Assembly: GCA_019683625.1 (NCBI GenBank)
Contig: JADGHY010000017.1
Coordinates: forward strand, 1-15,902
DNA from: Thermoflavifilum sp.
GTDB taxonomy: Bacteria > Bacteroidota > Bacteroidia > Chitinophagales > Chitinophagaceae
Direction: 5' to 3'
DNA length: 15,902 bases
The notes under the pieces were generated by a model, which searched no databases, was not told the origin of the DNA, and was given only the letters and a program-made list of their open reading frames with translations. Made by a program: the position numbers and the translations under genes. This document shows positions 8,352 through 15,201 of this stretch, piece after piece (positions within the stretch are counted from its first letter, which is position 1; each line of letters begins with the position of its first letter).

Positions 8352-8363
8352 ATTGCTTTTTCC

Positions 8364-9545
8364 ATGTTGGCCAAAATCAAAACATTAGCCAAAGACATTT
8401 TTCCGCAGTTGCAAGCCATGCGGCATCATTTGCATCAGCATCCCGAATTATCCTTCCAGGAACATCAGACCATGGCTTTTGTGGCGGAAAAGTTGCGAAG
8501 TTGGGGTATTGCTTTCCGAGCGCCTGTGGCTGGTACGGGTGTGGTTGGCATCATCGAAGGGAAAGATCCGGGCAGCCGCATTGTGGCTTTGCGGGCTGAT
8601 ATGGATGCCTTGCCCATTCAGGAGGCCAATCAGGTGCCTTATGCCTCCCAGCATCCCGGTGTCATGCATGCTTGTGGCCATGATGTACATACTACCTGTT
8701 TATTAGGTGCTGCTTATATCTTGCAGCAGCTCCGGGAGGAATGGCATGGCACGGTGAAATTGATTTTTCAACCTGGCGAAGAAAAACATCCCGGAGGGGC
8801 CAGCCTCATGATTCGGGATGGCGCCCTGGAAAATCCGCGTCCTTCGTGCATCATTGGCATGCACGTGCATCCCGAGTTACCCGTGGGGTATCTGGGCTTT
8901 CGCACGGGCATTAGCATGGCTTCTGCTGATGAAATCTACATCACCATCAAAGGCAAAGGTGGGCATGCTGCTTCGCCCCATCTCACTACCGACACCATTC
9001 TGGCTGCATCGCAGGTGGTGGTGGCCTTGCAACAAGTCATCAGCCGCAATAAGAATCCATTTTCCCCGTCGGTACTTTCCATTTGTGCTTTTAACGGGGG
9101 TTATACCACCAATGTGATTCCCACGGAAGTGAAGCTGCTGGGCACTTTCCGGGCTATGGATGAAACCTGGCGTTTTCAGGCCCATGAACGCATTCGCCAG
9201 ACCATCTATCATGTGGCAGAAGCCATGGGGGCAGAAGCTGAAGTAGAAATTCCCGTGGGCTATCCCTGCCTGATCAACGATGAACAGGTGACGCATGCTG
9301 CCCGTGCATTGGCCGAACAATACTTAGATGCTGAACATGTTAAGGATGTGGATCCCCGTATGGGAGCAGAAGATTTTGCTTTTTATTCTCAGGTTATCCC
9401 GGCCTGTTTCTTCCGGTTAGGGGTGGCCAGCCCGGGCAAAGGCGAGGGCCCCACCGTACACACGCCTCAATTTGATATTGATGAACAGGCCCTGGAAATC
9501 GGGGCCGGCATCATGGCCTGGCTGGGAGCTCGTGTGACACGATAA
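8364..9545 (+). CDS. M20 family metallo-amidohydrolase (N-acyl-amino acid/peptide amidohydrolase)
   Basis: A 393-residue M20D-type enzyme resembling hippurate and N-acyl-L-amino-acid amidohydrolases. The motifs appear in order: RHHLHQHPELSFQE near the N-terminus, RADMDALPI, MHACGHDVHT with C104 and H106, FQPGEE with E139-E140, GMHVHPE with H167, GAEDFAFY with E336, and H366 near the C-terminus. These are the two-metal site and catalytic glutamate expected of the family. The dimerisation domain lies between about residues 180 and 295. There is no signal peptide, so it should be cytosolic. It hydrolyses an amide bond of an acylated amino acid or small peptide; the exact substrate is unclear. 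It starts 12 bases after the SPOR gene and converges with glyA. Confidence 0.93.
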   Translation: MLAKIKTLAKDIFPQLQAMRHHLHQHPELSFQEHQTMAFVAEKLRSWGIAFRAPVAGTGVVGIIEGKDPGSRIVALRADMDALPIQEANQVPYASQHPGVMHACGHDVHTTCLLGAAYILQQLREEWHGTVKLIFQPGEEKHPGGASLMIRDGALENPRPSCIIGMHVHPELPVGYLGFRTGISMASADEIYITIKGKGGHAASPHLTTDTILAASQVVVALQQVISRNKNPFSPSVLSICAFNGGYTTNVIPTEVKLLGTFRAMDETWRFQAHERIRQTIYHVAEAMGAEAEVEIPVGYPCLINDEQVTHAARALAEQYLDAEHVKDVDPRMGAEDFAFYSQVIPACFFRLGVASPGKGEGPTVHTPQFDIDEQALEIGAGIMAWLGARVTR

Positions 9546-9595
9546 TCCTGAACATCCTGATTACGCACGCGGTCAATTCATGACCCTGCTGGAAG

Positions 9596-10876
9596 CTATC
9601 CCAATTCCGGATAGAGGGGAAACTGTTCCATGAATTGATTCACGGCCGATTTCACGGTAGCAATCTTATGTTCGTTGTCGGGGTCGCAAAGCAAGGTGTC
9701 GATCCATTCTACGATCTGGGGCATATGAGCCTCGGTTAATCCACGCGTAGTAATGGCAGGCACGCCCACTCGGATTCCCGAGGTCACGAAGGGTGATTTA
9801 TCATCGAAGGGCACCATGTTTTTATTTACGGTAATATCGGCTTTCACCAATGTCTGTTCGGCTTTTCGGCCGGTGATATTTTTATTTCGCAGGTCAATCA
9901 GCAGCAGATGGTTATCTGTGCCGCCGGAAACGATGTGATAGCCTTTTTCCAGGAAAGCCTTTGCCATGGCCTGGGCATTAGCGATAATCTGTTTGGCATA
10001 TTGGGTGAAGGCATCGGTAAGGATTTCAAAGAAGGCCACGGCTTTGGCCGCAATCACATGTTCGAGCGGTCCACCCTGAATGCCCGGGAATACGGCAGCA
10101 TCAATCAAGGAACTCATCATGCGGATTTCACCCTTAGGCGTTTTGATGCCAAAAGGATTTTCAAAATCCCGGCCCATCAAGATCATGCCTCCGCGGGGGC
10201 CGCGCAAGGTCTTGTGGGTAGTGGTGGTCACAAAATGACAATGCTCAAACGGGGATTGCAGCAGGTTTTTGGCGATGAGTCCGGCAGGATGGGCAATATC
10301 GGCCATGACGAAGGCTCCGATCGCATCGGCCACCCGGCGGATGCGGGCATAATCCCAGTCGCGGCTGTAAGCCGAAGCCCCACAGATGATCAGCTTGGGT
10401 TTTTCGGCAAGCGCTACGCGTTCCAGCTGATCATAATCCACCCGTCCTGTTTCCCGGTCAACACCATAAAACAAGGCCTGATAAAGCCTGCCGGAATAAT
10501 TTACAGGAGAGCCATGTGTAAGATGCCCGCCCATGCTAAGGTTCAGGCCAAGGATCTTGTCGCCTGGCTGCAATACGGCCAGCATAACGGCTGCATTGGC
10601 CTGTGCGCCGGAATGAGGTTGCACATTAGCATAAGGTACCCCAAAGATTTGCTTCGCCCGATCAATAGCCAGCTGTTCGCTCTGATCCACAAATTCACAG
10701 CCACCATAATAGCGGTGCCCGGGATACCCCTCGGCATATTTATTCGTCATCACTTGCCCCATGGCCTGCATCACCTGGAGGCTGGTAAAATTTTCCGAAG
10801 CAATAAGTTCCAGTCCCTTGCGCTGGCGTTCCAGTTCCTTGCGAATGATATCGAAGATCTGCTGATCGCGAAGCAT
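9596..10876 (-). CDS. glyA: Serine hydroxymethyltransferase
   Basis: This 426-residue PLP enzyme interconverts serine and glycine with tetrahydrofolate, supplying one-carbon units. Diagnostic segments are LELIASENF, NKYAEGYPGHRYYGG, QPHSGAQANAAV, MADIAHPAGLIA and the PLP-lysine motif TTTTHKTLRGPRGG with K222, followed by FPGIQGGPLEH. Length and motifs are complete. The ATG at 10876 gives the standard N-terminus (MLRDQQIFD). The gene is alone on the minus strand: it converges with the M20 gene (50 bases apart) and diverges from the nucleotidyltransferase gene. A perfect -7 match sits so near the start that a very short leader is predicted. Confidence 0.98.
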   Translation of the reverse strand: MLRDQQIFDIIRKELERQRKGLELIASENFTSLQVMQAMGQVMTNKYAEGYPGHRYYGGCEFVDQSEQLAIDRAKQIFGVPYANVQPHSGAQANAAVMLAVLQPGDKILGLNLSMGGHLTHGSPVNYSGRLYQALFYGVDRETGRVDYDQLERVALAEKPKLIICGASAYSRDWDYARIRRVADAIGAFVMADIAHPAGLIAKNLLQSPFEHCHFVTTTTHKTLRGPRGGMILMGRDFENPFGIKTPKGEIRMMSSLIDAAVFPGIQGGPLEHVIAAKAVAFFEILTDAFTQYAKQIIANAQAMAKAFLEKGYHIVSGGTDNHLLLIDLRNKNITGRKAEQTLVKADITVNKNMVPFDDKSPFVTSGIRVGVPAITTRGLTEAHMPQIVEWIDTLLCDPDNEHKIATVKSAVNQFMEQFPLYPELG

Positions 10877-10887
10877 ATTGTTTTTCG

Positions 10888-10895
10888 CAAAAATA
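10888..10895 (-). promoter_or_regulatory. Promoter -7 element of glyA
   Basis: On the minus strand this reads TATTTTTG, a perfect TAnnTTTG match. Its downstream end is only 11 bases before the glyA ATG. A clear -33 TTG at the usual spacing is not seen. The same 11-base core GCCTATTTTTG occurs in the opposite direction at 11101-11111. Confidence 0.5.
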
Positions 10896-11070
10896 GGCTA
10901 TAAATTCGGTCTGCAGGGAATTTATTCACCTGCTCACGTGATATTTCCCGGCAGCTGTTTCCCAGGTTGAGCCAGAAGCCATGTTGGGCGATAAGCGTGA
11001 ACTTACTCCAAATGCACGTGCCGGAATAGACATGCTTGGGTCACGGCAGAAATTTCCAATGGAAGAACAG

Positions 11071-11080
11071 TGTGCGCACA
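11071..11080. promoter_or_regulatory. Perfect 10-bp palindrome upstream of the nucleotidyltransferase promoter
   Basis: TGTGCGCACA is fully self-complementary and lies 23 bases before the -7 element at 11104, near where a -33 contact or activator would bind. It may be an operator; short palindromes also arise by chance. Confidence 0.3.
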
Positions 11081-11103
11081 AAATAGGTAACTTACAGAAA
11101 GCC

Positions 11104-11111
11104 TATTTTTG
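11104..11111 (+). promoter_or_regulatory. Promoter -7 element of the nucleotidyltransferase gene
   Basis: TATTTTTG is a perfect match to TAnnTTTG, 32 bases before the ATG at 11144, predicting a leader of about 25 bases. No good -33 TTG is seen upstream. Confidence 0.55.
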
Positions 11112-11143
11112 GCGAAACGAAATTTCACGCTCAACTTCATGCC

Positions 11144-12139
11144 ATGAAAGCAATCATTCCAGTAGCGGGAGCTGGCACCAAGCTGCGCCCGCATACCCAC
11201 ACCCAGCCTAAAGCGTTGATACCCTTGGCGGGCAAGCCTTTGCTCGATTTTATCATTGAACCTCTATACGAAGCCGGCATTAAAGAATTCATATTTATTA
11301 CGGGTCATCTGGGGGAAAAAATTCGGGCTTACATTCAACAAAAATATCCGCATTTGCAGAGTCATTTTGTGCATCAAACCGATCGCGAAGGCGTGGGACA
11401 TGCCGTGTGGCTCACGCGCGAGCTGGTGCAGCAGGATGAGGTACTCATTATGCTGGGTGACACCATTTGTGAATTTGATTATCCATCTATTATTCAGGCC
11501 AGGGAAAACCTGTTAGGGATTAAAAAGGTGGATGATCCGCGCGATTTTGGGGTAGCCGAGATTGATGAAACGCATCAAAAAATTGTTCATGTGGAGGAGA
11601 AACCGCAGATTCCCACTTCCAATACTGCACTGGTAGGTGTTTACAAGATTATAGATACAAATGTTTTGTTTGAATGTTTGAGTGATCATGTGGCCCATAA
11701 TATCAGGTCGCATGATGAAATCCAGCTTACCGATGCCATAGAATGTATGATTCGGAAAGGCATTTTGTTTAAACCTTTTAAAGTGACCGTGTGGTTTGAT
11801 TGCGGAAGAAAGGACAAGTTGCTGGAATCTAATGCTACGCTGCTCAAAAAGCGCAATCATATTCCGCTTCCGGAAGGTGCGGTGGAGAACAGCATCATTG
11901 TGCAACCCGTTAGCATTGCCGAAGGTTGCCGCATCAGGGATTCCATCATTGGCCCGAATGTGACCATTGGCGAACATGCACAGGTGTATCGTTGCATCAT
12001 TCAGCATTCCATCATCGGGTCATACAGCAAATTAAATGAGGTGGTGCTTTCTGATTCGTTAATTGGCAGCGATGCTCACCTGAAGGGATTTTCCCAGCAT
12101 TTGAATATTGGAGATAATACCGAAATTGATTTTGCTTGA
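11144..12139 (+). CDS. Sugar-1-phosphate nucleotidyltransferase with left-handed beta-helix tail
   Basis: A 331-residue protein of the RmlA/GlmU-N superfamily. The NTP-binding signature opens the protein: VAGAGTKLRPHT followed by QPKALIPLAGKPLL, with Lys where many relatives have Arg in GTRLRP. A catalytic-domain aspartate lies in MLGDTICEF, with the sugar-site motif VEEKP further on. From about residue 245 the sequence turns into hexapeptide repeats (SIIVQPVSIAEGCRIRDSII and similar), the left-handed beta-helix of the long nucleotidyltransferase subgroup. It should couple a sugar-1-phosphate to a nucleotide to give an activated sugar for cell-surface glycans; dTTP/glucose-1-phosphate is a reasonable guess, but substrate is not determined. 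It starts a plus-strand run; the next gene begins 6 bases after its stop. Confidence 0.9.
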   Translation: MKAIIPVAGAGTKLRPHTHTQPKALIPLAGKPLLDFIIEPLYEAGIKEFIFITGHLGEKIRAYIQQKYPHLQSHFVHQTDREGVGHAVWLTRELVQQDEVLIMLGDTICEFDYPSIIQARENLLGIKKVDDPRDFGVAEIDETHQKIVHVEEKPQIPTSNTALVGVYKIIDTNVLFECLSDHVAHNIRSHDEIQLTDAIECMIRKGILFKPFKVTVWFDCGRKDKLLESNATLLKKRNHIPLPEGAVENSIIVQPVSIAEGCRIRDSIIGPNVTIGEHAQVYRCIIQHSIIGSYSKLNEVVLSDSLIGSDAHLKGFSQHLNIGDNTEIDFA

Positions 12140-12145
12140 TTCGTT

Positions 12146-13096
12146 ATGGACAATCGTGTTACGCAGTTGTTTGGCATCCGTTATCCCATCATCCAGGCAG
12201 GTATGGTATGGACAGCAGGCTGGAAATTGGCCAGTGCCGTGAGCAATGCCGGTGGATTGGGACTAATTGGTTCGGGCAGCATGTATCCGGAAGTTTTGCG
12301 CGAGCATATTCGAAAATGCAAAGCTGCTACAGATAAGCCTTTTGGGGTAAATGTACCCTTATTGTATCCCGATATTGAGCAGCACATGCAGGTAATTGTC
12401 TCGGAAGGGGTGCGCATTGTATTCACTTCGGGTGGAAGCCCGGCAAAATGGACGGCATTTTTGAAAGCGCATGGCATTATTGTGGTACATGTGGTGCCTG
12501 GTGCCAGATATGCGGTAAAAGCCGAGCAAGCAGGTTGTGATGCCGTGGTGGCTGAAGGTTTTGAGGCGGGAGGGCATAACGGACGAGAAGAAACCACCAC
12601 CCTATGTTTGATTCCCGGGGTATGTGCGGCGGTAGGTATTCCGGTTATAGCAGCCGGTGGCATTGCCAGCGGGCGGGCCATGATGGCTGCCTTTGCACTT
12701 GGAGCAGAAGGGGTGCAGATCGGTACCCGCTTTGTGGCTACACCCGAAGCTTCAGCTCACCCTGCATTTAAACAAGCCGTAGTACAAGCTCAGGAGGGAG
12801 ATACCGTGCTTACGCTGAAAAAACTTGTGCCTGTGCGCCTGCTGAAAAATGCTTTCTATCGGCAGGTGCAAGAAGCAGAAAACCGCTGCGCTTCCGAGGA
12901 AGAATTGAAGCAATTGTTGGGCAAAGGACGGGCTAAAAAAGGAATGTTTGAAGGCGACCTGGAAAATGGCGAACTCGAGATTGGTCAGGTTGCTGCATTG
13001 GTGCGGGAAATTAAACCTGCAGCGGAAGTGGTGAAGGAAATATGGGACGAGTTTTGCCGTGTTCATCAACTGATTTGTGCCATAAAGCCAGATTAA
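12146..13096 (+). CDS. FMN-dependent nitronate monooxygenase / FabK-like TIM barrel oxidoreductase
   Basis: This 316-residue protein belongs to the 2-nitropropane dioxygenase-like FMN TIM barrel family. It shows the N-terminal motif PIIQAGMVW, AVSNAGGLGLIGSGS, DKPFGVNVPLL, EGFEAGGHNG with H144, the FMN phosphate-binding segment IPVIAAGGIASG, and GAEGVQIGTRFVATPEA. Close pattern matches include both nitronate monooxygenases and the enoyl-ACP reductase FabK, and sequence alone does not separate them safely. The GGHxG histidine is conserved in both. The C-terminal 60 or so residues are charged and helical. It is separated from the nucleotidyltransferase gene by 6 bases and from pdeM by 8, so the three are probably co-transcribed although their roles are not obviously linked. 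Cytosolic. Confidence 0.85.
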   Translation: MDNRVTQLFGIRYPIIQAGMVWTAGWKLASAVSNAGGLGLIGSGSMYPEVLREHIRKCKAATDKPFGVNVPLLYPDIEQHMQVIVSEGVRIVFTSGGSPAKWTAFLKAHGIIVVHVVPGARYAVKAEQAGCDAVVAEGFEAGGHNGREETTTLCLIPGVCAAVGIPVIAAGGIASGRAMMAAFALGAEGVQIGTRFVATPEASAHPAFKQAVVQAQEGDTVLTLKKLVPVRLLKNAFYRQVQEAENRCASEEELKQLLGKGRAKKGMFEGDLENGELEIGQVAALVREIKPAAEVVKEIWDEFCRVHQLICAIKPD

Positions 13097-13104
13097 AGCA
13101 AGTG

Positions 13105-13752
13105 ATGACCATCGATTGTTGCGGAGAATCACTGGAATTATTAGCCCAAAGGGCTATTTATTGGAGAAGACAAGAAGCCCTGATTGTGGCCGATCTGCAT
13201 TTAGGAAAGGCTATGCATTTTCGCAAAGCCGGAATTGCCGTGCCTGCTGAAATCAATCAGGAGAACCTCAGGCAACTGCAGAAGCTCATCACCTGGTATG
13301 CACCTCGTCAGGTGATCATGCTGGGCGACCTGTTTCACAGCGACGTGAACCATCAGGTGGAAGAATGGTATGTCTGGCGAAAACAATTTCCCGGCTTGGC
13401 CTTTCATCTGGTGAAAGGCAATCACGATGTGTTAGCCGAGGCGCATTACGAACGCTTAGGTATTCAGCTGCATCATCAATTGCATCTGCATCCATTCTGC
13501 ATGGTACATGCCCTGGATGAAAGCATGGAGAAGCATAAGGCTTACTTGCTGACGGGTCACGTTCACCCTTGTGTACGAATTAAAGGCAAAGCTAAACAGT
13601 CTGCAGTGCTGCCTTGTTTTTATTTTGCAGAAAGCTATGCGATTTTGCCTGCTTTTGGGAGATTCACAGGCCGTTATTTTATCCGTCGGGGAATGCATGC
13701 CAAAGTATTTGCCATTCTGGGGGAAGAGGTGATGCCTGTACCTGTGGATTAA
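13105..13752 (+). CDS. pdeM: Ligase-associated DNA damage response endonuclease PdeM
   Basis: A 215-residue calcineurin-like metallophosphoesterase. All metal-site motifs are present: DLH (D30, H32) in VADLHLGKAMHFRKAG, GDLFHS with D75, GNHD (N106, H107, D108), and GHVHP with H152 and H154. The RAIYW segment before the first motif and LPAFGRFTG near the end are hallmarks of the PdeM branch, which is known from clusters with an Lhr-type helicase, an exonuclease and an ATP-dependent DNA ligase. None of these partners is in the window. The frame is open upstream into the preceding gene, but ATG 13105, 8 bases after the preceding stop, gives the usual N-terminus; GTG 13102 is possible. It converges with the repressor gene. 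Confidence 0.88.
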   Translation: MTIDCCGESLELLAQRAIYWRRQEALIVADLHLGKAMHFRKAGIAVPAEINQENLRQLQKLITWYAPRQVIMLGDLFHSDVNHQVEEWYVWRKQFPGLAFHLVKGNHDVLAEAHYERLGIQLHHQLHLHPFCMVHALDESMEKHKAYLLTGHVHPCVRIKGKAKQSAVLPCFYFAESYAILPAFGRFTGRYFIRRGMHAKVFAILGEEVMPVPVD

Positions 13753-13778
13753 ACGGATTGATGGGCCCTAAGACATTT

Positions 13779-14534
13779 TTAGCGTTTCGAGCCCGAAGAA
13801 CGTTGCAAGGTATCGATGCGCGATTGCAGTTGTTGCACGACTTCGGCTAACTGATGGACGCTCAGTTGGGGTTTGTTGAAAGGACGGGTGATGATGAGGT
13901 CAGCCTGCCAGATTTCCAGAATATCTTCTTTCAGCACGGAATAAGGAGGATATGCAGGATTATCAGAAGCCAGGGTAATTTTTGAGGCATTGCGGTTGCT
14001 TTTTAAGATGCGTTTGTACACGATGCCTTCCTGCCGGGTAACTACCACATAGGTATGTTGATTTTTCACTTCTTCCCAGTTTAGCACACGATGGCAAACC
14101 ACCACAGCGCCCGATTCCACGGGAAGCATGGAATCGCCGCTGATTTCAAAAGCCCGGTAGTGGCCGGCTCCGAGCATGGGCAGGGTAAAGGTGTTCAACT
14201 CTTCTATGAATTCTTCATCGCTATATCCTTGCAGGTAGCCTGCTGCAGCCTTTTGCGGCACAAATTCAATCCGCTGGCGGGGTTGATCTGAAGCTCGTTC
14301 TTTCAAACGCCTGAAGCGTGTGCCCGGGGTTGATAAATCTTTTAACAACAAATCTTCCAAGCTGATGCCAAACCACTCCGATACTTTTTGCAATACCTCA
14401 ATTCTGGGCTCGGCACGCAGTTCCTCATAAGCTCCTAAAAGCGATCGTTTGATGCCCAGTCGGTCGGCAAAAGCCTGTTGGGTGAGTCCTTTCTGCTGGC
14501 GCAACAGGCGGATATTTTTCCCGGCAAATGACAT
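13779..14534 (-). CDS. XRE-family repressor with S24 (LexA/CI-type) peptidase domain
   Basis: The 251-residue protein has an N-terminal helix-turn-helix (residues 5-64; recognition region around LTQQAFADRLGIKRSLLGAYE) and a C-terminal S24 domain. S135 in SGDSM and K174 in VYKRI match the LexA Ser-Lys dyad, and an Ala-Gly bond (A98-G99 in KAAAGY) sits where self-cleavage occurs. A Gln-rich helix, possibly a coiled coil, ends the protein (about 225-246). It therefore looks competent for stress-triggered autoproteolysis, though many chromosomal XRE-S24 proteins are not shown to cleave. The TTG at 14555 extends the frame, but ATG 14534 is preferred. It is divergent from a small membrane-protein gene, with repeated half-sites over its own promoter, and has no phage genes nearby. 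Confidence 0.9.
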   Translation of the reverse strand: MSFAGKNIRLLRQQKGLTQQAFADRLGIKRSLLGAYEELRAEPRIEVLQKVSEWFGISLEDLLLKDLSTPGTRFRRLKERASDQPRQRIEFVPQKAAAGYLQGYSDEEFIEELNTFTLPMLGAGHYRAFEISGDSMLPVESGAVVVCHRVLNWEEVKNQHTYVVVTRQEGIVYKRILKSNRNASKITLASDNPAYPPYSVLKEDILEIWQADLIITRPFNKPQLSVHQLAEVVQQLQSRIDTLQRSSGSKR

Positions 14535-14542
14535 ATATGGTG

Positions 14543-14578
14543 AATTTGCTAACAAATTTAGTATGCTTCGGTAATTTG
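14543..14578. promoter_or_regulatory. Putative operator: three AATTTG half-sites
   Basis: AATTTG (14543-14548), its complement CAAATT (14553-14558) and a third AATTTG (14573-14578) are exact. The first two form AATTTGctaaCAAATT; the second and third extend to 7-bp arms (14552-14558 and 14573-14579). They overlap the repressor's -7 element and end 8 bases before its ATG, as expected for autoregulation. Confidence 0.5.
14553..14560 (-). promoter_or_regulatory. Promoter -7 element of the XRE-S24 repressor gene
   Basis: Read on the minus strand this is TAAATTTG, a perfect TAnnTTTG match, 18 bases before the ATG. No TTG is found at the normal -33 distance. It shares bases with the operator half-sites. 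Confidence 0.5.
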
Positions 14579-14590
14579 TGGATGATTAAA

Positions 14591-14621
14591 TTGGAAATCA
14601 CATGCTTGTGTGTTATTTTTG
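14591..14621 (+). promoter_or_regulatory. Promoter of the small membrane protein gene
   Basis: TTG (14591-14593) and TATTTTTG (14614-14621) are 20 bases apart, matching the TTG-N17-23-TAnnTTTG layout of Bacteroidota promoters. The predicted start of transcription is 10-20 bases before the ATG at 14642. Confidence 0.55.
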
Positions 14622-14641
14622 TTAGCCGTCAAACATAGGCT

Positions 14642-15100
14642 ATGGGTTTATTTTTGCTTATACTGCACAGTTGGCTCCGATGGCTCGTTATTTTGCTGGG
14701 TTTATGGGCATGGATAAGTGCTTTCAGGCATCTGCTAGGTGACAAACAATACCTGCCGGCACATCGCAGAAGCGGACTATTGTTTATGATCAGTTGTGAT
14801 GTGCAGTTGTTGGTGGGCATATTGTTGTATTTTGTAGATGGATGGGCCTCTCAATGGCACAACTTTTCACAAACGATGGCAAATGCCACCGCACGGTTTT
14901 TCACCGTGGAACATGAAGTGATGATGATCCTTGCCTGGATACTGGTGCATATAGGCTGGAGTCAGGTGAAAAAATCTTCCGATGCTTCGCGTAAGCTTTC
15001 CCGATCGGTTATTTTCTTTGGAATAGCACTGTTGCTTATTCTTTTAGCGATTCCCTGGCCATTCCGCGAAGTGGCACGTCCCTGGCTGAGAACATCATGA
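14642..15100 (+). CDS. Small four-helix membrane protein, conserved in Bacteroidota
   Basis: This 152-residue protein has four predicted membrane helices at about 4-26, 45-65, 88-108 and 122-138. Notable conserved-looking segments are LHSWLRW near the start, RFFTVEH before helix 3 and AIPWPFRE at the end of helix 4. Histidines in or beside helices (H9, H91, H103) could be heme ligands, and similar Bacteroidota proteins are sometimes labelled cytochrome b-like, but no function is established that I know of. The ATG at 14642 is well placed after a consensus promoter. It lies back to back with the XRE-S24 repressor gene, so it may be under its control. Downstream is the separately promoted superoxide dismutase gene, 101 bases away. 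Confidence 0.75.
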   Translation: MGLFLLILHSWLRWLVILLGLWAWISAFRHLLGDKQYLPAHRRSGLLFMISCDVQLLVGILLYFVDGWASQWHNFSQTMANATARFFTVEHEVMMILAWILVHIGWSQVKKSSDASRKLSRSVIFFGIALLLILLAIPWPFREVARPWLRTS

Positions 15101-15125
15101 ATCTGAAATCAGACAAAAGGCTGAC

Positions 15126-15156
15126 TTGCTCATCGCACGATAAATTTGTACTTTTG
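15126..15156 (+). promoter_or_regulatory. Promoter of the superoxide dismutase gene, with tandem -7 elements
   Basis: Two perfect TAnnTTTG matches abut: TAAATTTG (15141-15148) and TACTTTTG (15149-15156). TTG at 15126-15128 is 20 bases from the second, so the second is the better promoter. The ATG is 45 bases further on. Confidence 0.6.
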
Positions 15157-15201
15157 TTACCTCGTTAGTGATTCATTTTTAACCCTTTAAAATCATTGGT
15201 T

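Noticed and set aside
9571..9585. GGTCA-attca-TGACC hairpin between the convergent M20 and glyA genes
   Set aside because: The stem is only 5 bp and has no T tract on either strand, so it is too weak to call a terminator.
9908..10903. A 331-codon open frame opposite glyA
   Set aside because: glyA on the other strand is unmistakable; the antisense product has no family features.
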